From the NCBI RefSeq assembly GCF_013416775.1, contig NZ_SZVI01000012.1, forward strand, positions 124,001-188,000: a DNA stretch of 64,000 nucleotides, in the 5' to 3' direction. The DNA is from Rhodoferax sp. BLA1 (GTDB lineage Bacteria; Pseudomonadota; Gammaproteobacteria; Burkholderiales; Burkholderiaceae_C). This document shows positions 20,766 through 30,160 of the stretch, piece after piece. Each line of letters opens with the position of its first letter. Positions within the stretch are counted from its first letter, which is position 1. Under the pieces are notes generated by a model, which was not told the origin of the DNA, made no database searches, and worked only from the letters and a program-made list of their open reading frames with translations. Made by a program: the position numbers and the translations under genes.

Positions 20766-23506
20766 TTTTTAGTCGCACCCATCATGCATTGCTGGTGACA
20801 CCAGGTTGCCATGGTGAAAATTAGGCCATGGAATCCCGACATGCGCAGCATCGCGGCAGGTGTCGCAGCATTTTTTGTGATCGTTGATCTGGCCAACAAA
20901 AGATAGGTTGATGGCTGTCCGCGCCGGGGTGCAACCGCTTCGACGCGCAAAGGCACATTGATCACTGACTCAACTTGTAGCTTGGCCTGTTGAACTGCTG
21001 GGCTTACCAGGAGGTTGAGCAATGCATGCTTTGATTTGATGTCCACGCAATGTGAACGCAGCAGCAATGCGCTGCCGGGGAAGTTCGCCTGGTGTAACAG
21101 CTCAACGAGTGGCTTTGCAAACTCTGCCTGGGTCATATCCAATACAGAGCCACTTTTGCTATTTAGCCAAACCTTGGCAGCCCGATGATGCAACTGGTTT
21201 GGTGAACAGGCCCTATCCAATTGTGTTGACAACGTGAGCAGGAGTGGCTCGCACGCAAGCGCACATGCCAAATCGTGGCGTTGGAGCCCGTCGCGGACCC
21301 ATTGCAATGCGTGATCTTTGTGGACATGCGGCGACAAAGGAACAGCCCTGTGGCCGCGAGCCTTCTGGTCCATCGTGTGGATTTGCTCCGCCGCACATTG
21401 ACAAATCGTCAACAGGTCTTCAGCAGATATAGAGCAACGACTTTCGATGGCGCAAGAAGAGAAGCCGAGTTGAATATCTGACAAGGCCTTCCGTACTAGG
21501 TTGAATGGGATCCCATTTGGAGTGCTTTGAGTGGCTGCTATGAGCGGTACGGTTTTGAGGGAATACTGAGTCATCGCAAAGGCATGCAAATGCGCGCAAT
21601 AGAAACCTCGTTTGCCCACTGATCGTTGCTTGGCCTTGCGAAGAGCCGAGCTTGTTGTACCTGTCCAATACGCCATCGCGCGAGATGTCACTTGGAGTTT
21701 TTGGCGCTGACGATCAATTGCCCGTCGTAACGCAAGATCTGGTTGATGGAAGTAATGGATAAGGGTAGTTGCTACGTTGTTGTGGCCCGTCTGAACCGAC
21801 AGCTGCTGCACGCGTGACACGGAAGAATGCTCTTCGGTCTTGTCAAGCGCAGCCAAAATTCGGCCGGTGACCCAACTGTGCCGCAGGGTATGGAAGGAAA
21901 CTCCATCGTCGCCCGTTACGGAGCGCAATAGCTGATTCAAAAGGCGAGCACATAAGCCAAACCGGTAGGTTCTGGCTGGGCTGTGTGGGTCACCAAATAG
22001 ATAGCTGCAATCACTGTCGCCCTCGTTATGGCGCCGCAAGATCCAACGCTCGACGATCTCGACAAGTGCGGGATTTGTCCCTGTCATGATTCGCCGGGCT
22101 GCATCGCTTTTGCCTTGATGATCAGAGCGTGCGGGGGCGAAATGTACTATCAGTACGCCATCTTTGACGCTCACATCGCGAAGTCTCAAACTGTGTAACT
22201 CGCCAATTCTCAACGGTATTGCCGCAGCCAGCGCAACCATCACTTGGACCGATTGCACCACCCTGACGTCCGTTGAGACCCGCTGGCAACTAAGTAATAG
22301 TTGATCAGTTTCATGAGGCCAAATAACGTTGGCGGTGGGTTGGGATTTACGACTCGACTTAAACAATATTTTCGGTTGAGGATCAATCCCAAATGTCGCA
22401 ATGCAGTACTGATGGCAAGACGCAATAGCAGGACCCTCAACATCCGTGGATAGTTGGTCAGTCAACTGGCAGAACAACTCCTCCCAATTTTTTGCAGTGA
22501 AGTCAAAGGGCGAAGAATCAATGACTGCCAATTGGTCCGAAATACAATTTGCCACGGCAGTGAAGTAGCGACCGATGGTTGTAACGGTTGGATTCTCAAG
22601 GCGGACACTCCCCGTGGTCAGCAAGAAATGAACCCATCCCAACAAAAACGCGTCGGTTGTGGTGCCTTGGCTGGTCAAAAGGTCAGTGACGATGGCCAGC
22701 TTGGATTGCACTTGCGCGCGCCACTTGTGATCAGTCACCCTGACGTCGCGGTTCGAACCTGATTGCGTCAGGATGCCCTTGATTTCACCCAGCAACTTTG
22801 CATTGCGAGCACCTTCAACTTCGGTATCAAGTAGCATGTCAAGTGCCGCGTCATGTGACGGACCAAGGTCATCAATGACAGGCGAGTCAATCTGCATGAC
22901 TGGCATGGGACTTCCGTTTGCACGTTCCAAAACGCAATCCGATAGAAGACTGTATTGCAAATTTCCGGTAGCGAAAGCAAGAGTTTGCCGTGGGCATATC
23001 AGGTAGAGCCATGCGACGGCATCCTCAAACACTTTTTCCCAGAGTTCCTTGCGTTGCCATTTTTGGGCGTTGGGATAATGGTCAGAGAGGACCGAAGTGA
23101 AGGACTGAATCTCGTTGTCCCAGTTTGTGTCGTGGGGCACATCCCTGAGTGCAATGATCGTGCGGGAAGACAGGTACCGCCGCTGCAAATGATTGTCGTC
23201 TTCCGTCCACGATACATAGACCTCTTGGTCATGCCTTCTCGCTGACGTAGACAATTTAGTCATCGCGGTTAGGCTCGTTTTGGTCAGGAGACCATCACAG
23301 CACACCATGCAAGTTAAAAGCCGCAGTGGCTTGGACAGAGATCCGATCCATTTATCCATACCCGATACAAAACGTTCGAAGCGGGCCGCTGATTGTGGGG
23401 TTGCCATTGTTGGCATGATCATCAAGGACATGTCGCTCCCAATCAGCTCCAAGGCCCCTGTGCTGTGTACAAGAGTTTCTTTTTTGTCGGAACGTGCGTT
23501 GCTCAT
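20762..23506 (-). CDS. Large tyrosine recombinase of the trio
   Basis: 914 residues, far longer than usual integrases (300-450). A complete tyrosine-recombinase catalytic set lies in the middle: Arg in PLRIGEL (about 431), HTLRHSW (about 537-543), GHNN (about 578) and Tyr in IHYFH (about 586). About 400 residues precede it and about 320 follow, with no domain I recognise. A strong AAGGAGGGGG ribosome site lies in the end of the upstream gene, and stop and start overlap (ATGA). Codon use is less GC-rich than in the flanking core genes, in line with foreign origin. Confidence 0.85.
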   Translation of the reverse strand: MSNARSDKKETLVHSTGALELIGSDMSLMIMPTMATPQSAARFERFVSGMDKWIGSLSKPLRLLTCMVCCDGLLTKTSLTAMTKLSTSARRHDQEVYVSWTEDDNHLQRRYLSSRTIIALRDVPHDTNWDNEIQSFTSVLSDHYPNAQKWQRKELWEKVFEDAVAWLYLICPRQTLAFATGNLQYSLLSDCVLERANGSPMPVMQIDSPVIDDLGPSHDAALDMLLDTEVEGARNAKLLGEIKGILTQSGSNRDVRVTDHKWRAQVQSKLAIVTDLLTSQGTTTDAFLLGWVHFLLTTGSVRLENPTVTTIGRYFTAVANCISDQLAVIDSSPFDFTAKNWEELFCQLTDQLSTDVEGPAIASCHQYCIATFGIDPQPKILFKSSRKSQPTANVIWPHETDQLLLSCQRVSTDVRVVQSVQVMVALAAAIPLRIGELHSLRLRDVSVKDGVLIVHFAPARSDHQGKSDAARRIMTGTNPALVEIVERWILRRHNEGDSDCSYLFGDPHSPARTYRFGLCARLLNQLLRSVTGDDGVSFHTLRHSWVTGRILAALDKTEEHSSVSRVQQLSVQTGHNNVATTLIHYFHQPDLALRRAIDRQRQKLQVTSRAMAYWTGTTSSALRKAKQRSVGKRGFYCAHLHAFAMTQYSLKTVPLIAATQSTPNGIPFNLVRKALSDIQLGFSSCAIESRCSISAEDLLTICQCAAEQIHTMDQKARGHRAVPLSPHVHKDHALQWVRDGLQRHDLACALACEPLLLTLSTQLDRACSPNQLHHRAAKVWLNSKSGSVLDMTQAEFAKPLVELLHQANFPGSALLLRSHCVDIKSKHALLNLLVSPAVQQAKLQVESVINVPLRVEAVAPRRGQPSTYLLLARSTITKNAATPAAMLRMSGFHGLIFTMATWCHQQCMMGATKK

Positions 23507-25539
23507 GCCCCCTCCTTTGAGAGGCCGGACAACGCTTTGATATCGGTATTGACCAATACGTCATCAATCGCTCGCGCCGTACGAGTCAAGTAGACATAAA
23601 TCACATGTTCTGAGGTTGACTCATGATGCGATACGCCATTGGTGTGGTGGCGGAGCCAATCTTGGATGTCTTCAAACGGCAGTCCCAGTTGAGTGGCATG
23701 GTCGCCAATGAAGTGCCGCCCAAAGTCATGGTTCAATCCGGAAGCAGCGCCCTGGAAGAGATGATCGGCCGTCAGTAACTTGATTGCTCCATTCGTCCCC
23801 AACAAAAAGAGCATAGGTACTTGCTCGCCATCAAGTACTTGTTGGAGATAGTCAATTGACTTTTGGTGCATGCTCCGGTCAAGTCGATCAAATCGCCGTT
23901 TCAGCGCCTGGACGTGGGCGTGCCAGAGGCGTATCTGCCTCCGCAGCAACGTTGAGATGGGGATGGGAGTTACGCCTCGTGTGGGTCCAAGAGGTTTATC
24001 GGCGATCAAGCCAAATGCGGCGGAAGGGTGCCATGCCTGGGCAGAAAAATTGATTTTTTTGCGGTTCCTGCCACCAACGACGAGCTGGAAGAACAGTCCG
24101 ACATATCTTGCGTAGGCGTTGTGGTGACTGACGACGCTCTTCAAGGTATATTTTTTTCCGGCCTTTTTAGATTCGAGGTCATTGGCTGCCTCGTCAAAGA
24201 TTGACTGAATCCACGCAGACGATGGCGTGACCCTGGAGCCGACGTGAGTCGGTGCATATCCAGTTGTCGGCACGGCCTCCCCAAAGCCAACGTGCTGGTA
24301 ATGCTTGTCGCACGCGGACCAAATATCCTGCTCTGACGGTGTGATGTAGTGCAGGTCCGACTTTGACACGAGCTGGAAGGACAATGTGGCAAAGGCAGCG
24401 AGATCACGTCGCTCAGTTGCATTGAGTGCCGCAGTTCCTCGTGAGGCTATAAAACGTGCAACCGATGCGCTGTGATGCACCTCAGGCAATTTGAGCTTCG
24501 CTCGGTTGGAGACCGCTTGAATTGTCAATGCGCTCAAACGCTGTAGACCGCCATTACTTACATAGGCCTCGTACAAGCTGTTCGCTAGCAAGATAGGCAA
24601 TGGCCGTCGTAGCAAAAGTGTGCTGTTGACATGCTGTGCCGTGGCTGCTGTAGACAGGTCACCTAGCGCATGCGTGAGGTTGACGTAGATAAAGCCAGCT
24701 ACAGGATCAATCCATGCCACCATGCTGTCGTGACCAGGACCGCGCGCAAATGGCACCTGCACCGAGATATCCCAAGGCAAGCCAATGCAATATGCAATGC
24801 AGAGGGCTAGCGCATCACCATCACCATGATCAACCCGGACAAGCAGTTGAGCCGCGGCCGTCCTGAGGTCTTGGATACTCAATTCGTTGTCTCGTCCAGC
24901 CGCTTGGCGCTCGACTGTCCGCAGTGAACTCAGACTGGCCTGGATGGTGGCGATTACCACGGCGTTGAGGCTAAATATAGATCTGTCACTGGCAGATGAT
25001 TGGAGCTTGACTAGATTTATTGTTTTGGTGACTTGGCGCTGTTTAAGCTTTTCAGCGGCAGCGTTTAACAGGGTCTGGCTGATTACGCCATCGGCCAATT
25101 TAGACTGCAGTGACCGGATTTCATTTGCTGTTTTTTTGCTTATAGGCTTGCCTAGCATCAATGCAGTGCACAACGATAGGCCAATTGCGACCTGCAAGTC
25201 TCTGTTGTCAGCAAGGGGAGTGCAGGCGAGCAAACTCCATGCTGGGTATTGCACATGGAGTCCTAGCATTTGATGTTGTGCACCAACGAGGTCTAGACCC
25301 GCAAAGTCATTGCAGACTGTCTCAATATCTTTGCAAAAGGGGACGAACACATCCCCTACTGTAGGTAACGCAACCATTGCTGCGCGCAGTGCGGACAAAG
25401 CGTTGGTCATCACCATCTTGATCCCGGGCTGAGTCGGTGGGCAAGGTACCGCAGCGGTGAGCGTGATGAGCGCCGCAGCAAAACGATCAGATAAACGAGC
25501 ATGCATAGGTTGGATGGATTGAGACAGGACGGCTGACAT
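23503..25539 (-). CDS. Recombinase-like first protein of the trio (degenerate tyrosine recombinase)
   Basis: 678 residues. The C-terminal 110 residues resemble the end of a tyrosine recombinase: LNHDFGRHF in place of HxxRH, then a helix leading to LRHHTNG and a VIYVYL that could hold the nucleophile Tyr. The usual N-terminal Arg of the catalytic domain is not obvious, so activity is uncertain. The rest (about 1-550) matches nothing I know. The start at 25539 has AGGAG 6 nt upstream. It is the first gene of a three-gene unit whose joints are 4-nt overlaps. Confidence 0.75.
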   Translation of the reverse strand: MSAVLSQSIQPMHARLSDRFAAALITLTAAVPCPPTQPGIKMVMTNALSALRAAMVALPTVGDVFVPFCKDIETVCNDFAGLDLVGAQHQMLGLHVQYPAWSLLACTPLADNRDLQVAIGLSLCTALMLGKPISKKTANEIRSLQSKLADGVISQTLLNAAAEKLKQRQVTKTINLVKLQSSASDRSIFSLNAVVIATIQASLSSLRTVERQAAGRDNELSIQDLRTAAAQLLVRVDHGDGDALALCIAYCIGLPWDISVQVPFARGPGHDSMVAWIDPVAGFIYVNLTHALGDLSTAATAQHVNSTLLLRRPLPILLANSLYEAYVSNGGLQRLSALTIQAVSNRAKLKLPEVHHSASVARFIASRGTAALNATERRDLAAFATLSFQLVSKSDLHYITPSEQDIWSACDKHYQHVGFGEAVPTTGYAPTHVGSRVTPSSAWIQSIFDEAANDLESKKAGKKYTLKSVVSHHNAYARYVGLFFQLVVGGRNRKKINFSAQAWHPSAAFGLIADKPLGPTRGVTPIPISTLLRRQIRLWHAHVQALKRRFDRLDRSMHQKSIDYLQQVLDGEQVPMLFLLGTNGAIKLLTADHLFQGAASGLNHDFGRHFIGDHATQLGLPFEDIQDWLRHHTNGVSHHESTSEHVIYVYLTRTARAIDDVLVNTDIKALSGLSKEGA

Positions 25540-26427
25540 GGAGTACTCCTACTTTTCCAGATAAAGCGGTGCCCGATTTGCTATCGGACATGGGTCTTAG
25601 GCATACGACTTGGCGCGTCGCGGCCTAGACGACGTGCTGACAGATCGTTTTGCAGTGTTCTGGCAAAACGATCCTGGTGTTGCTGCAGCTAAAAGCTACA
25701 GTACGCAGCGGAAATATCCGTCGCCAATGTGTTGCTGTTGCGCGCGCATGGGACGCGGTGACGTCTATGTCTGCCTCAAACTGCCCAATCGGATTGGATG
25801 TCCAAGTCCGTCAGTTGGTCCATCGCAGAGCCGCCGTAGGCGTAGCTGTGATACAAATCTATCTGTTGAAGGCTGATCAGGGACCAGCTTCGCGGCGGTG
25901 TCGCGGCGATGTTGGTAGTTTGACGAGCTCCGTTCGGTCGGGCAAATGATGCTGGCCTCTTTGAGGCGGATGTCCATCAATGTTCAACTTGCGTGTTGCA
26001 TGACCAAGGCAGTCAGTGCGGACAAGCCTGCGGCCGATGTTCTTGAACTTGTCCGGAGCCTGCGCCAGTCGAGCAGATTTGTTTGAAGCCCTGCAACCTA
26101 AAGAGGCCAGTGCATCGCACCTGTTCGTAGTCTCAGAGATCAGTTGGCTTGCTCAATGTCAGTTCGCCGAGGAAAAAAGAGACTGATGGGTCGCCAAATG
26201 ATGCGGGCCTGATTGTCCGGAAAAGGAGGCCTATGGTCTAATGCAAGGCTGTCGTCGGTTTGGTGTTTTTGCTCGACTTGTGTGACTTTGATTTGTTAAG
26301 TGTCACAATTCAGCGTAATGAGACGTCACAGCTTAAAACCGATAGTTGGAGTAAAATCAACATGTTACGGAGATTGAAGACCTTTGTTGCTGATTAATTG
26401 CTGCACGTGCGCATCAATTTTCTGGCA
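25540..26427. other. Gene-free stretch between recombinase trio and attachment scar
   Basis: No plausible gene on either strand. It holds a direct repeat CAAATGATGC[T/G]GGCCT at 25943-25958 and 26195-26210 (15 of 16 identical), and an 8-bp inverted repeat CGGACAAG/CTTGTCCG at 26019-26026 and 26048-26055. Repeats of this kind next to a recombinase and an att site could be recombinase arm or core sites, or promoter control sites. Confidence 0.5.
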
Positions 26428-26472
26428 CTCCGAAGCCAAGGGTCGTGGGTTCGATCCCCGCCAGCCGCACCA
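26428..26472 (+). other. 3' fragment of tRNA-Arg(CCG): probable attR of an integrated island
   Basis: The 45 nt match the 3' half of a tRNA: anticodon loop CTCCGAA (anticodon CCG), GCCAA stem strand, variable loop, a complete T arm (GTGGG-TTCGATC-CCCGC), acceptor strand CAGCCGC, discriminator A and CCA. The 5' half (expected start GCGGCTG, stem TTGGC) is missing; the sequence before the loop is unrelated. Such duplicated tRNA 3' ends are the usual scar of site-specific integration. The element would lie to the left. Confidence 0.8.
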
Positions 26473-26528
26473 AGCACCACCCCGGTGGATCGGGTCAGAT
26501 CCCAAGCGCCCTTCAATCTACACGCCTC

Positions 26529-26810
26529 ATGCAGCATAAAGACCATTACGCCGCTTTGGGCCTGCCCAGCTCGGCCTCACTTGCCGATATCAAGAAAGCT
26601 TTTCGCCAGCAGGCGTCCGTACATCACCCTGATCGCAACGACTCGCCCCAAGCTCCGGCGCGTTTTCGTGCGGTGCAGGAAGCGTATGAGGTGCTGTCTG
26701 ACCCGGACCGGCGCCAAGCCTACGATGACAATCGCCAGCGCAACCTGCTCGACAGTCCCCTGGACACCGCACGTGCGATCTGGCTCGACTATTTTGGCCG
26801 CCTTGTTTGA
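26529..26810 (+). CDS. Short J-domain protein
   Basis: 93 residues, essentially a single J domain (about 5-68) with the HPDRN motif needed to stimulate Hsp70 ATPase. No Gly/Phe, zinc or C-terminal substrate domains, so it is a J-only co-chaperone likely recruiting DnaK to a particular client. First gene of a four-gene plus-strand cluster (gaps 26, 1 and 35 nt). Confidence 0.8.
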   Translation: MQHKDHYAALGLPSSASLADIKKAFRQQASVHHPDRNDSPQAPARFRAVQEAYEVLSDPDRRQAYDDNRQRNLLDSPLDTARAIWLDYFGRLV

Positions 26811-26836
26811 GGCCGGCGTTTACTGAAGGTATTGCC

Positions 26837-27421
26837 ATGAGCATGTCTGCTTTTTTTCGCGCGTTGCACAACGCCTACCAGGCCGAAATTGATGACCTGA
26901 CCTCGGACTCCGAGGGCAAGGACGTGCTGCGCCAGCGCCTCCAGGAGAAGCGCAGTCAACTCGCCTTTTTGAGCCAGATGATGGAGACCGCGCCCGAAAT
27001 GGTGGCCGTGGTTTTTCATGGCGGCTTCCAATTCAAAGTACCTGCTGTCATGGAGCAGTTGCTGACGCTGGAGTCCGACGAGTTCCCTGACTGGGACAGT
27101 CTGGCGGATGCCATCCAACTGACACCTTGGGCCAGTAAGCTGGCCGATGTGTTACTCAAGGAACCCATGGGTGACTGGTTCATGACGGTGGCTGCCACGC
27201 TGGAGTACCTGTACCAGCGTCCGTCGCCTCATCAGCATGATCCGGCCAACGACGAGGAGCAGGACGATCTGCCTGATCATGGCAGTCGTTCACAGACCCG
27301 TCATCTGGATCACGGTCACGACTTTGATGCAGACGATGACCACGCCCAAAAGACTGACCAAGAGCACGACGACGACAGTGGCGACTGGCTCGAAGGCCAA
27401 GGTTTTGACCGCAAGGAGTGA
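26837..27421 (+). CDS. Hypothetical protein with acidic His/Asp-rich tail
   Basis: 194 residues. The first 130 are a helical domain with no family I know. Residues about 135-190 are very rich in His, Asp, Glu and Gln (DHGHDFDADDDHAQ), a tail that could bind metal or be disordered. The start at 26837 has GAAGG upstream. The next gene begins 1 nt after its stop. Confidence 0.7.
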   Translation: MSMSAFFRALHNAYQAEIDDLTSDSEGKDVLRQRLQEKRSQLAFLSQMMETAPEMVAVVFHGGFQFKVPAVMEQLLTLESDEFPDWDSLADAIQLTPWASKLADVLLKEPMGDWFMTVAATLEYLYQRPSPHQHDPANDEEQDDLPDHGSRSQTRHLDHGHDFDADDDHAQKTDQEHDDDSGDWLEGQGFDRKE

Positions 27422-27422
27422 C

Positions 27423-28166
27423 ATGAAGCATTTGGCCCTGATTGAAAAGACCCAGTCCTTGATCGCCGCTGGCGACATCGTGGGCGCCGAGTCGGCGCTG
27501 GTTGAACTGGCCGATGCCCAAGGGGACGGCGCGCTGATGGAGGTGCTGGCCCAGCTGCCGCCCAAAGACGTGTTGGCGGTGATCCGTGAGTACGACAACT
27601 CCAAGTCATCCATCATCAACCTGATGCTCACGCCCGAGCAGTTTGCCCGCGCCGTGGTCATTGAAAAGCAGTACCGCGACCTGACGCGCGGCCATTTGCG
27701 CGGCATGATGAACTCGGTGATCTTTCGTGATGGCGCCGACCCGCTGGCGTTTTTGACTGCGATTGGTGACCTGGAAGGTGGCAGCGAGGCGCTGGCCGAT
27801 TACTTTGAGGAAAAGTGGAGCCGTGTGGAGGCTTTCGCCCGTGCCGGTGTGTTTGACACCGTTGAAGATGACGGCGACATGGTCTCCGAAGACGACCTGC
27901 GCGCCAACGCCTGGGCACGCCCGCGTGTGGACCAGGACGAGGTGGCCGACCAGGACTGGATGCAGCTGGCCTGGCTGCTGCGCCACGAGTTGCCCGACCT
28001 GTTCATTGAAATGCTGGTGGTGTTGCGCGCCAAAGCACGTGCCTTTGAGCTGGGGCTGGACGCCGAAGACCTGCCCGAAGACGACGGCAAGGTCGAGACC
28101 CGTGACACCGACCTGGGCAAAGCCACCCCAGCGGCGCGCGAGTCAGACGAAGAGTCCGCCATCTAG
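27423..28166 (+). CDS. Conserved hypothetical protein of J-domain cluster
   Basis: 247 residues, mostly helical, acidic (many Asp/Glu near residues 150-170 and at the C terminus). No signal peptide, and no family is recognised. An AAGGAG ribosome site ends the preceding gene, 4 nt before the ATG at 27423, so the two are translated together. Confidence 0.75.
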   Translation: MKHLALIEKTQSLIAAGDIVGAESALVELADAQGDGALMEVLAQLPPKDVLAVIREYDNSKSSIINLMLTPEQFARAVVIEKQYRDLTRGHLRGMMNSVIFRDGADPLAFLTAIGDLEGGSEALADYFEEKWSRVEAFARAGVFDTVEDDGDMVSEDDLRANAWARPRVDQDEVADQDWMQLAWLLRHELPDLFIEMLVVLRAKARAFELGLDAEDLPEDDGKVETRDTDLGKATPAARESDEESAI

Positions 28167-28201
28167 CCTTGTGGGCCGGTCTTGTGCCAGCCCAGCCAAA
28201 C

Positions 28202-29434
28202 ATGCCAATCACTCCCCCTGTTCCTGAAAGCGCCCCCGGTACCGTCTCCTTGTATGACGGGCGTCCTTTTTTTGAGAAGGCGCTGTTGTACGGTGTCCAA
28301 CATGGACTGATTGATGCCGTCAAGCTCGACGCCATCCGCGAGGAGGCGCCCAAAGGCATGGTGCAGATTGCGCGTTATTTTGGCAGCGAGTTCCTGCGCC
28401 CCGAGCTTGAAAAAGCGCGTGACCGCATCGTCAATCTGGTCAGCCTGCACCTGCAGTTGGCCAGCGAGGGTGACCTGCGTGTGGCGGCCACCTTGTTGCG
28501 TGACCACTCTTTCCTGTCGCGTTCCAAAGCGGGCTCGGACCTGCTCAAGGCGATGATCGTGATGCCGCAAAACACCCACTTCGGCATGAACGAACGTGGC
28601 GGTTTTTCGGACCGGCATATCCCGCAACTGGCGCGCTGGTCCTTGGCAAGTTTTGCCGAGGTTCAAGTCGAACTGGCGGCGCGTCAACGTGTGGCGCGGG
28701 TGGTGGACGCTGCTTTGTGGATGGCGGACCAGTTGGGGCTGGCCGCTGATGAGTTGCAAGACTACGAGCCCGATGCCGAGGCAGTGATCCGTACCGCTCT
28801 GCTGGTGGCCGCCACGCGGCGCAAGGAGCTGCCTGATTGGCCGGTGTTTGAAAAAATGATAGCAATGTTGCGCCGTAAGGAAAGGGCTGCAGTCGCTTTA
28901 TCCTTGGTATTGCCAAAAAACTTGCCTGCCGAATACACCGAGGTGGTGGCCTCTGTGCGTGACAGTGTGGTGTCTGATTTGCCCAAACTGCTCGATGCAC
29001 GTTTGGGCGTGCGCAAGCTGTTTGACCAGACGCCCGCATTCATGGGGCGCTACTTCTGGATTGAAGATGCCTTGAGTGAAGTGGGCCAACACGACCGTGC
29101 GCGTTCAGCGGCCTGGGACAAGCTGACCCAGGGTCATGGTGACGACGGCACCTTGCTGACCCTGTGTGTGTGTGTGGCGGCTGGCAGTCCGCCCAAAACC
29201 TTGTTGACCGACAAGTCAGCCGCCACCCTGATCCGCAAGATGCGCAAAAGTGGCTTTTTCCCGGAGAAGGCGACCCAATTTGTGCAGGAACACGCGCCGG
29301 AGCAGCATCAGGACGACTACACCCGGCTGTGGTTGGACTTTGTGGCCGAAGCGCAATCCATCCTGTTGAGTGACCACGACAGCAAGCTCAGTGACGCGTT
29401 GTCTTTGTTGCGGCGGGAATGTAACCTCGCCTGA
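28202..29434 (+). CDS. Conserved hypothetical helical protein
   Basis: 410 residues, all-helical, no membrane segment. No motif is recognised. The ATG at 28202 is preferred; an upstream GTG at 28169 is possible. Its position after the J-domain gene and two unknown genes suggests a shared, possibly chaperone-linked role. Confidence 0.75.
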   Translation: MPITPPVPESAPGTVSLYDGRPFFEKALLYGVQHGLIDAVKLDAIREEAPKGMVQIARYFGSEFLRPELEKARDRIVNLVSLHLQLASEGDLRVAATLLRDHSFLSRSKAGSDLLKAMIVMPQNTHFGMNERGGFSDRHIPQLARWSLASFAEVQVELAARQRVARVVDAALWMADQLGLAADELQDYEPDAEAVIRTALLVAATRRKELPDWPVFEKMIAMLRRKERAAVALSLVLPKNLPAEYTEVVASVRDSVVSDLPKLLDARLGVRKLFDQTPAFMGRYFWIEDALSEVGQHDRARSAAWDKLTQGHGDDGTLLTLCVCVAAGSPPKTLLTDKSAATLIRKMRKSGFFPEKATQFVQEHAPEQHQDDYTRLWLDFVAEAQSILLSDHDSKLSDALSLLRRECNLA

Positions 29435-29458
29435 TCGTGCGCCGTTACTTGGCTTGGC

Positions 29459-29842
29459 TCAGGCCTGCCGACTGGAGAAAAGGTGGGACAGTTCGCGGTC
29501 CATCAAATCGGCGTCCCCGGTGTTGAGCTCCAGCAGGCGACGCAACAAGGTCAGGCTGGTCAGGTCAATGTGCTCACAGCGCATGCCGATGTGACAACCT
29601 TTCAAATGGGCCACCGTGCCTGCCATCTCAATCGTCTCACCGTCGTTGGACAGTGGCAACAACAGGCGGCACGGCGCCTGAAGCTGAACGTCTTCAGGCA
29701 CATCGGTTTGCACCAAGGCGCCTTTGAGTGCCAGGTCCAGCAAGCTGACCTCCAGGGTTTTGCCAGGCAGGTGCAGTGTCACAGCCGCACTGAAGGGGAT
29801 GCGCGAAAACAGGCGGTGACTTTCGGCAGGGAAGGCTTTCAT
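29459..29842 (-). CDS. PilZ-domain protein (c-di-GMP binding candidate)
   Basis: 127 residues. PilZ signature: Arg-rich start RLFSRIPF (about 11-18) and DLALKGALVQ (about 36-45), in place of the RxxxR and D/NxSxxG motifs; the second is imperfect (LALKG for D/NxSxxG), so c-di-GMP binding is likely but not certain. An AAGGAA ribosome site precedes the ATG at 29842. It runs toward the J-domain cluster. Confidence 0.75.
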   Translation of the reverse strand: MKAFPAESHRLFSRIPFSAAVTLHLPGKTLEVSLLDLALKGALVQTDVPEDVQLQAPCRLLLPLSNDGETIEMAGTVAHLKGCHIGMRCEHIDLTSLTLLRRLLELNTGDADLMDRELSHLFSSRQA

Positions 29843-29961
29843 GTGGTTTCCTTGAAGCATGGCAAGAGCCGGGGGTGTCGCACCGGGCAAATCATAAGGC
29901 AGGACCAAGTTGACAACTCTACAACGGAGTTGCCCGGCACCTCAAGCTACAATTCAGGCAT

Positions 29962-30051
29962 GGAAGCTTGGCCGAGCGGTTTAAGGCACCGGTCTTGAAA
30001 ACCGGCGATGTTTTACGACATCCGTGAGTTCGAATCTCACAGCTTCCGCCA
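29962..30051 (+). tRNA. tRNA-Ser(UGA)
   Basis: A 90-nt type-II tRNA. The acceptor stem GGAAGCT/AGCTTCC is perfect, the discriminator is G and CCA is encoded. The anticodon loop CTTGAAA gives UGA. A long variable arm (GATGTTTTACGACATC) is typical of serine tRNAs. The T arm holds TTCGAAT. Confidence 0.95.
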
Positions 30052-30129
30052 AATCATATGCCCGAGCTGTTGAACTGAATCAGTTTTCTGCTTGGCCGCT
30101 TCTGAAGGACACATCAACCGTCCATCCCA

Positions 30130-30160
30130 GCCGATCACGCTTTGCCTGATCGGCTTTTTT
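30130..30160 (+). terminator. Rho-independent terminator after tRNA-Ser
   Basis: Stem GCCGATCA (30130-30137) pairs with TGATCGGC (30147-30154), followed by six T. It overlaps the last codon of the oppositely oriented FNR gene. Confidence 0.8.
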
